Below are positions 58,991 to 64,000 of a stretch of DNA of 64,000 bases, piece by piece (the first letter of the stretch is position 1; each line of letters begins with the position of its first letter). The notes beneath the pieces are model-generated. The model was not told the DNA's origin. It worked only from the letters and a program-made list of their open reading frames with translations, and searched no databases. Made by a program: the position numbers and the translations under genes. Source of the stretch: Pseudonocardia sp. TRM90224 (GTDB taxonomy: Bacteria > Actinomycetota > Actinomycetes > Mycobacteriales > Pseudonocardiaceae); the NCBI RefSeq assembly GCF_021245725.1, contig NZ_JAJGSX010000039.1, positions 1 through 64,000 of the forward strand, given 5' to 3'.

Positions 58991-60180
58991 GCAGGACGGG
59001 ACCGCTGGCCGGCACGACCGTCGTCGACCTCACCCGGGCGCTCGCCGGGCCGCAGGCCACGATGCTGCTGGGCGACCTCGGGGCGTACGTGATCAAGGTG
59101 GAGCAGCCCGGCCGGGGCGACGAGACACGCGGTTGGGGACCGCCGTTCGTCGGCGCAGAGGGGGAGCGGCCGGAGTCGACCTACTTCCTCTCCGCGAACC
59201 GGAACAAGCAGTCCATCGCGCTCGACCTCAAGCAGCCCGCCGACGCGGAGCTGCTGCGCCGCCTGATCGCCGCCGGGGACGTCCTCGTCGAGAACTTCCG
59301 GCCGGGGGTGCTCGACCGGCTCGGGTTCTCCGTCGCCGAGCTGCACGCCCTCAACCCGCGGCTCGTGGTGCTCTCGATCACCGGGTTCGGGCACGACGGG
59401 CCTGATGCGGGCCGCGCGGGCTACGACCAGATCGCGCAGGGCGAAGCCGGCCTCATGTCGATCACGGGCAGCGCCGCCGACGATCCGCAGAAGGTCGGCG
59501 CCCCGATCGCCGATCTGCTCGCCGGGATCTTCGGGGCACAAGGTGTGCTGGCCGCGCTGCTGGAGCGGGAGCGGACCGGACGTGGCCGGGTGGTCCGGAC
59601 CTCGCTGCTGGCAGCGGTCGTCGCCGTGCACGGGTTCCAGGGCACCCGCTGGACCGTCGCGGGCGAGCTGGGCACCGGTGTCGGCAACCACCACCCGGCG
59701 ATCGCGCCCTACGGCCTGTTCCGCTGCGGCGACGGCGCCGTGCAGATCGCCGCCGGGAACGATCAGCTCTGGGCCCGCCTGTGCGACGTGCTCGGGCTCG
59801 ACCCGACCGCGGCCGAGTTCGCGACGAACGCCGACCGGGTGGCGCGCCAGCCGGATCTGATCCGCATCATCGAGGACGCGCTGCGCCCCCGAACGTCGGT
59901 CGAGGTCCTCGCCGCCCTGCGCAAGGCGGAGATCCCCGCCGGCGAGGTCAAGTCGCTCGACGCCGTGTACAGCTCGCCGCAGACGCGCTCGCAGCGCCTG
60001 CTCGTCGACGTCGACCACCGTGCGCTGGGGCGGATCGTGCTGCCCGGCAACCCCCTGCGGTTCTTCGAGCTCGACACCGGCGCCGAGACCACCCCGCGCG
60101 ATCACGACGCGCCGCCGCTGCTCGACGGCGACCGCGCCGCCGTGCAGGCGTGGCTGGACCGCAGCGAGGACGCGCCGTGA
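58987..60180 (+). CDS. CaiB/BaiF-type (class III) CoA-transferase
   Basis: A 397-residue class III CoA-transferase. LAGTTVVDLTRALAGPQATM, IKVEQPGRGDETRGWGPPF and DLKQPADAELLRRLIAAGDV followed by LVENFRPGVLDRLG define the family. It would move CoA from one carboxylate to another, activating an intermediate before further breakdown. Located between the permease and carboxyltransferase genes with 4-bp overlaps. Confidence 0.92.
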   Translation: MSRTGPLAGTTVVDLTRALAGPQATMLLGDLGAYVIKVEQPGRGDETRGWGPPFVGAEGERPESTYFLSANRNKQSIALDLKQPADAELLRRLIAAGDVLVENFRPGVLDRLGFSVAELHALNPRLVVLSITGFGHDGPDAGRAGYDQIAQGEAGLMSITGSAADDPQKVGAPIADLLAGIFGAQGVLAALLERERTGRGRVVRTSLLAAVVAVHGFQGTRWTVAGELGTGVGNHHPAIAPYGLFRCGDGAVQIAAGNDQLWARLCDVLGLDPTAAEFATNADRVARQPDLIRIIEDALRPRTSVEVLAALRKAEIPAGEVKSLDAVYSSPQTRSQRLLVDVDHRALGRIVLPGNPLRFFELDTGAETTPRDHDAPPLLDGDRAAVQAWLDRSEDAP

Positions 60181-61580
60181 CCGGCACAGCTGAGACCCTC
60201 GACGCGGTGCTCGACCCCGCCTCGTTCGAGCGTTGGCCGGAGAGCAGCGACTCGGTCGTCGCCGGCGCAGGCACCGTGGCGGGCACGCGCGTCGCCGTGC
60301 TGCTCGGCGACTACAGCGTGCACGGCGGGTCGATCGGCGTGGAGGCCTCCGGGCGGTTGGCGGGTGCCATCCGCCGGGCCACCGCCGAACGCCTGCCCCT
60401 GCTCGCCTCCCCACGGTCGGCCGGCACCCGCATGCAGGACGGCACGCGCGCGTTCGTCGGGATGCTGCCCATCACGGCCGCGGTGACCGCGCACCGGCGC
60501 GCGGGCCTGCCGTACCTCGTGTGGTTGCGCGATCCGGTGTTCGGCGGGGTGCTCGCCTCGTGGGGATCGCAGGGGCACGTGACGGCCGCGGAACCGGGGG
60601 CGCGCATCGGCTTCCTCGGGCCGCGGGTCGTCGAGGCGCTGCGCGGTGCCGGTATGCCGGCGGGCGTGCAGACCGCGGAGAACCTGCACCGCAACGGCCT
60701 CGTCGACCGCGTGCTGCCGCTCGCGCAGCTGCGCGGGGCTGTCGGCAAACTACTCGGACTGCTCGACACCACCGCCGAACCGGCGGCCGTGGAGCCCGGG
60801 TGTCCGGCGGCGGAGCCGGTCGGGGAACCCGATGCCGCGACCGCCGTCGCCCGCAGTCGCGACCCGGGACGTCCGGGGGTGCGCGACGTCGTCGCGGATG
60901 CCGGACTCCGGATCGCCGAGCTGCACGGCACCGGCCGCGGCGAGACCGGACCCGCTGTGCTGCTGGCGCTGGCCGACCTCGGTGGTGCCCGATGTGTGCT
61001 CATCGGGCAGGACCGTGCGGCGCAGGCGGACGGGCACCCGGTCGGGCCGGCTGAGCTGCGGGTGGTGCGCCGGGGCATCGCGCTCGCCGACGAGCTGTGG
61101 TTGCCCATCGTGACGGTGGTGGATTCCGACGGCGGGGAGCTGAGCGTCCGCGCGGAGGAGGGCGGGTTGGCGGCGGAGGTCGGCGGCTGCCTCATGGACC
61201 TCACCTCCGTCACCTGCCTCAAGGTGGCCGTGCTGCTCGGGCAGGGCGCGGGCGGCACGGCGATCGCCCTGCTCGCCGCGGACCGGGTGCTGGCCGCGCG
61301 GCACGCCTGGTTGGCGCCGCTCCCGCCGGAAGGGGCCAGCACCATCCTGCACGGCCGACCCGACCGTGCCCCCGAGATGGCGGCAGCGCAGCGGATCCGG
61401 GCGCACGACCTCGCCCGGGCCGGCTTCGTGCACCGGATCGTCGACGAACGCCCGGACGCGGCGGCCGAGCCGCAGGCGTTCGCGCGGCGGCTGGTCCGAG
61501 CTGTCGGGGCCGAGCTGTCCGCGCTCCGACTCCAGACCGAAGGAAGCCCTACGAACATGAAGAGGGAATCGATCCGATGA
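60177..61580 (+). CDS. Acyl-CoA carboxyltransferase-like protein (fused halves)
   Basis: A 467-residue protein made of AccD-like and AccA-like halves: LDPASFERWPESSDSVVAGA, LASPRSAGTRMQDGTRAF and EPGARIGFLGPRVVEALRG in the first, VAVLLGQGAGGTAIALLAAD and AAQRIRAHDLARAGFVHRIV in the second. No zinc finger is seen, and no biotin carboxylase or biotin carrier gene is in the operon. It might use a distant biotin protein or act as an acyl-CoA decarboxylase or dehydratase-like enzyme. Starts GTG with a 4-bp overlap. Confidence 0.85.
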   Translation: MTGTAETLDAVLDPASFERWPESSDSVVAGAGTVAGTRVAVLLGDYSVHGGSIGVEASGRLAGAIRRATAERLPLLASPRSAGTRMQDGTRAFVGMLPITAAVTAHRRAGLPYLVWLRDPVFGGVLASWGSQGHVTAAEPGARIGFLGPRVVEALRGAGMPAGVQTAENLHRNGLVDRVLPLAQLRGAVGKLLGLLDTTAEPAAVEPGCPAAEPVGEPDAATAVARSRDPGRPGVRDVVADAGLRIAELHGTGRGETGPAVLLALADLGGARCVLIGQDRAAQADGHPVGPAELRVVRRGIALADELWLPIVTVVDSDGGELSVRAEEGGLAAEVGGCLMDLTSVTCLKVAVLLGQGAGGTAIALLAADRVLAARHAWLAPLPPEGASTILHGRPDRAPEMAAAQRIRAHDLARAGFVHRIVDERPDAAAEPQAFARRLVRAVGAELSALRLQTEGSPTNMKRESIR

Positions 61581-62137
61581 CGAAGATCGTGATGATCTCC
61601 GGAAGCCTGCGTGCCGAGTCCACCAACTCCGCGATGATCCGTGCTGCCGCCGCGTCCGTGGCCGCGTGCCCCGGCGTCGACGTCGAGGTGGTGTCCGTGG
61701 ACGAGGTCCCGCTGTTCAACGAGGACGTCGAGGCCATGGGCGACCCGTTCGAGGTGATCGCGCTGAAGCGGACCGTGGGCAGCGCCGACGTCCTGCTGAT
61801 CTGCACGCCGGAGTACAACGCCAGCGTTCCCGGGGTGCTGAAGAACGCCCTCGACTGGCTCTCGCGGCCGTCCGGCGAGAGCGTGCTGACCGGCATGCCG
61901 GTCGCGACGATGAGCGCATCGACCTCGGGGTTCGGCGCGCGATGGGCGCAGGACCACCTGCGCAGCATCCTCGTCGACGGGATCGGCGCCGTGCTGGTCG
62001 ACCACGAGCCCGTGTGCATCAGGAAGTCGGACGAGCGGGTCGTCGACGGCATGCTGGTCGACCGCGAGGCGCTGGCGGAGATCCGCTCGCTGGTCGCCAC
62101 CGCGGTGGGCACCTGCCTCGACGCCGCCTCGGCGTGA
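61577..62137 (+). CDS. NADPH-dependent FMN reductase
   Basis: A 186-residue flavodoxin-fold reductase: ISGSLRAESTNSAMIRAAAA binds FMN phosphate and TPEYNASVPGVLKNALDWLS is the family signature. It could supply reduced FMN to an oxygenase or reduce a quinone/azo group. Last gene of the operon (ATGA overlap). No monooxygenase that would use it is in the operon. Confidence 0.92.
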   Translation: MTKIVMISGSLRAESTNSAMIRAAAASVAACPGVDVEVVSVDEVPLFNEDVEAMGDPFEVIALKRTVGSADVLLICTPEYNASVPGVLKNALDWLSRPSGESVLTGMPVATMSASTSGFGARWAQDHLRSILVDGIGAVLVDHEPVCIRKSDERVVDGMLVDREALAEIRSLVATAVGTCLDAASA

Positions 62138-62171
62138 GCGGGCGGGTCACCGAAGGCCGGAACCGCTCCGG

Positions 62172-63095
62172 TCACCTGATCCGCAGCCAGCGCAGCGTCG
62201 CCTCGGCCTGTGCGCGCTGGAACTCCCGCACCGTCGGCAGTCCCGGGGGCGCGGGCCTGCGGGCCGAGTCGGCGAAGAACCCGGCGCAGCCGGCCAGCAC
62301 GCCGGAGATGTGCTCGGCCGGTACGTCCGGCAGGTGCGAGCGCAGCAGGTGCTCGACGTCGTGGCCGCCGTAGAGGTTCACGTTCACCAGCACCATGAGC
62401 CGATCGAGCCATGCCGGGCCGGTGCAGGCCCACGGCCAGTCGACGACGACCACGCTCCCGTCGGGCCGGACGAGGAGGTTGTCGGCGCGGACGTCGATGT
62501 GCACCAAGGTGTCGCCGGCGAGCGCGGCGACCCCGACCCGGGCCAGGTCGCGCAGGTCGTCGAGGTGCGCCGCCGCCCACGGGTCGAGATCGTCGTGCGG
62601 ATCGGCGGCCAGGCGGTCGAAACCCGCGAAGTCGTCGGCCAGTGCCTCGGCGGCGGTGCGCGAGTCGAGCACCGGCGCCGGTGTCAGGGTCTCGGCCATC
62701 TGGCGCAGCGCGGCCATGACGGCGTCGACCTCCGACCGGACCCACGGCGTCGCCGGCTGCCGGCCGTCGACGTCCTCGAACACCAGCGCGACCCACTCGC
62801 CGTCGTCGTGCACCCCGAGCAGGTCCGGCGCCGGCACGCGCGCCGGTAGCGCGGTCATGACCAGCGCCTCCCGGCGGTGCATGTCGGGGGTGTGCGGGTT
62901 CAGCGACGGGTGGACGGCCTTGACGAACGCTCGCAGACCACCGGCCGTACGCACTCGGTCGGCTGTTCCCGGGGAGAATCCACCGACCTGCGACACAGCC
63001 TCGACGATCCGGTCGCCCACGATGGCCTCGACGGCCCGATGCACGTTTCCCGGCAACTCCGGCCAGCTGATCCGAACCCCCGCTGCGATCACCAT
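62172..63095 (-). CDS. Aminoglycoside phosphotransferase (APH)-fold kinase
   Basis: A 307-residue APH-like kinase. LVHIDVRADNLLVRPDGSVV is Brenner's motif (HxDxxxxN) and VVVDWPWACTGPAWLD the metal-binding Asp; ALVFEDVDGRQP precedes. It phosphorylates a hydroxyl on a small molecule using ATP. Divergence from resistance enzymes makes a drug target unclear. Convergent with the catabolic operon. Confidence 0.88.
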   Translation of the reverse strand: MVIAAGVRISWPELPGNVHRAVEAIVGDRIVEAVSQVGGFSPGTADRVRTAGGLRAFVKAVHPSLNPHTPDMHRREALVMTALPARVPAPDLLGVHDDGEWVALVFEDVDGRQPATPWVRSEVDAVMAALRQMAETLTPAPVLDSRTAAEALADDFAGFDRLAADPHDDLDPWAAAHLDDLRDLARVGVAALAGDTLVHIDVRADNLLVRPDGSVVVVDWPWACTGPAWLDRLMVLVNVNLYGGHDVEHLLRSHLPDVPAEHISGVLAGCAGFFADSARRPAPPGLPTVREFQRAQAEATLRWLRIR

Positions 63096-63534
63096 GGGCG
63101 GGGAGCATGGCAGAGGCTTGCGATGGGTGCGCGGTATTTGCAGGAGTTCGCCACCTCCTCGCCGCGAGCGGCAGGAGGTCGCGAGATGAACCGCAGGGGT
63201 CCTTTGATCAAGCGTGGACGGCGCTCAGGTTCATCTCGGCGCAGGGAGCGAGCAGAGTGCGTGCGGAACGCACACCCGCCAGCCACCTACGAGGCCGGGG
63301 GAGCAGGCACAAAAACCTATCGCCGCCAGCATGGCCGTGGCGGGGAAGCGTGCGTCATCGTCGCTGCAACACCACCGGAGCACGAGGTGCGGCATGAATG
63401 CGGAGCATGGCGACAGCCTGGCCGGCGAGGTCGATCCCGGAGTGGATTCCGGCTCCTCGTGCTCGCGGCTCCGGGCGCGGAGCTTCCCCCCAACTCGCCC
63501 CGTGCCCGGAGTCGCGTCCCCTCGAGGTGGTCAG
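63096..63534. other. Intergenic region with two hairpins
   Basis: Bases 63182-63192 (CGAGATGAACC) and 63228-63238 (GGTTCATCTCG) form a perfect 11-bp stem with a 35-base loop. Bases 63258-63274 form a short GTGCGT...ACGCAC hairpin like those beside family A repeats. No gene supported. Confidence 0.45.
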
Positions 63535-63837
63535 GTGAGGTGGTTGCCGGGCGTCAGGTTCTACGCGGTCCTGACCCGCCATCGCAGCCAGGGCGGATGG
63601 GTTTCCGCCGTCGTTCCGGACGATCACGCGCCGGCCATCGCGGGCCCGCTCGGGCGGATTCCGGTGGTCGCCGTGGTGGATGAGCGTTCGTGGCGGACGA
63701 GCGTGTGGCTGGACCACGTGGGCAGGTGGTTGCTGGTGGTGCCGAGGTCGATCCGCCGCGAGAAGGACGACGGCGACGTCGTCAGCGTTGCCATCGCCAT
63801 CGATCGCACCCGACTCCAGCTGTTCCCGGAGGTTTGA
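63535..63837 (+). CDS. DUF1905-family protein
   Basis: A 100-residue protein: VRFYAVLTRHRSQGGWVSAV, VPDDHAP and AVVDERSWRTSVW, ending with KDDGDVVSVAIAIDRTR. This matches the DUF1905 beta-barrel (LLVVPRSIRREK...GDVV) of unknown function. Start GTG 63535; the longer upstream frame is Arg/Pro-rich and unlikely. Confidence 0.65.
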   Translation: MRWLPGVRFYAVLTRHRSQGGWVSAVVPDDHAPAIAGPLGRIPVVAVVDERSWRTSVWLDHVGRWLLVVPRSIRREKDDGDVVSVAIAIDRTRLQLFPEV

Positions 63838-63919
63838 CGAAAGCGCCACAACAGAGCCGTGACATGACGTCCACGCATCATCGGGTCGACGACTTGCACG
63901 GCTGTGAAAGGAGACTGTT

Positions 63920-64000
63920 GTGGACGCTCGTGTCGAGCCCGGCCGGATCGAGGCCGACCTCCCCATGGACTGGGTGGAGGTTTGGTCGAGCGCCGGCGTG
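63920..64000 (+). CDS. FHA-type regulator, N-terminus only (runs off the window)
   Basis: The last 81 bases encode 27 residues opening at GTG 63920 behind AAAGGAG. MDWVEVWSSAGV at residues 16-27 nearly repeats the start of the FHA-HTH protein at 25719 (MDSYVEVWSAAGV). The rest lies outside the window, so family assignment rests on this match. Confidence 0.55.
   Translation, partial: MDARVEPGRIEADLPMDWVEVWSSAGV

Noticed and set aside
62877..63683. Plus-strand frame of 268 codons across the right intergenic region
   Set aside because: It is Arg/Gly-rich with no domain, overlaps the APH gene antisense and the DUF1905 gene in another frame.
1..64000. CRISPR array
   Set aside because: The palindromic repeats do not recur with regular spacers and no cas genes are present.
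1..64000. tRNA or rRNA genes
   Set aside because: No cloverleaf or rRNA conserved stretches were recognised by eye; a short tRNA could still be missed.

Overview
This 64 kb window is high-GC actinobacterial chromosome. Dense gene packing on both strands, frequent GTG starts, ATGA stop/start overlaps, a complete conservon (cvnABCD) operon, a LAL-type LuxR regulator and SARP-type winged-helix fragments all fit an actinomycete. The family Pseudonocardiaceae is my best guess, as an inference only. I saw no rRNA, tRNA, CRISPR array, transposase or phage gene.

Layout. 0.3-13.5 kb holds metabolic and regulatory genes: an MGT glycosyltransferase, acetyltransferase, SUKH-like protein, a PPOX-like/TetR divergent pair with a strong operator, an Lrp / AlaX / amino-acid dehydrogenase group, a Ser/Thr kinase, alpha/beta hydrolases, and a DHA2 exporter with its TetR. 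13.5-15 kb is partly decayed. 15.4-20.9 kb is a three-gene operon ending in an Hsp70-like protein (frameshifted), preceded by a J-like small protein and an 818-residue protein of unknown function. 21.4-33 kb mixes a multicopper oxidase (frameshifted), methyltransferases (one frameshifted), an FHA-HTH regulator, a VAO-type flavoenzyme, a LAL regulator, a flavoprotein N-terminus remnant and an in-frame SARP/FAD-oxidase chimera. It looks like the remains of a rearranged secondary-metabolism region. 34.3-36.5 kb is a nitrilase with a divergent AraC regulator. 36.8-40.6 kb is the conservon. 40.6-43.7 kb holds two paralogous small cysteine-rich peptide genes. 43.8-50.2 kb has a second DHA2 exporter and a signalling cluster: two sensor-like proteins, a PucR-like regulator and a NarL-type response regulator. 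50.4-53.3 kb has a membrane/beta-propeller fusion and small genes. 53.7-62.1 kb is a nine-gene catabolic operon: CnbZ-type deaminase, RidA, FAH hydrolase, amidase, cupin, APC permease, CoA-transferase, a carboxyltransferase without biotin partners, and an NADPH-FMN reductase. It probably degrades an amino-substituted muconate or related nitrogen compound. The right edge carries an APH-like kinase, a DUF1905 protein and the start of a second FHA protein.

A recurring feature is several unrelated families of intergenic palindromes. Four copies of one 55-bp family, three of another and two or three of others lie between convergent, divergent and tandem genes alike, so they are not simply terminators. 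Around 33.97-34.24 kb three families are nested inside one another. Three single-locus frameshifts in otherwise intact genes (18.5, 21.7 and 24.9 kb) suggest either local decay or sequencing error.
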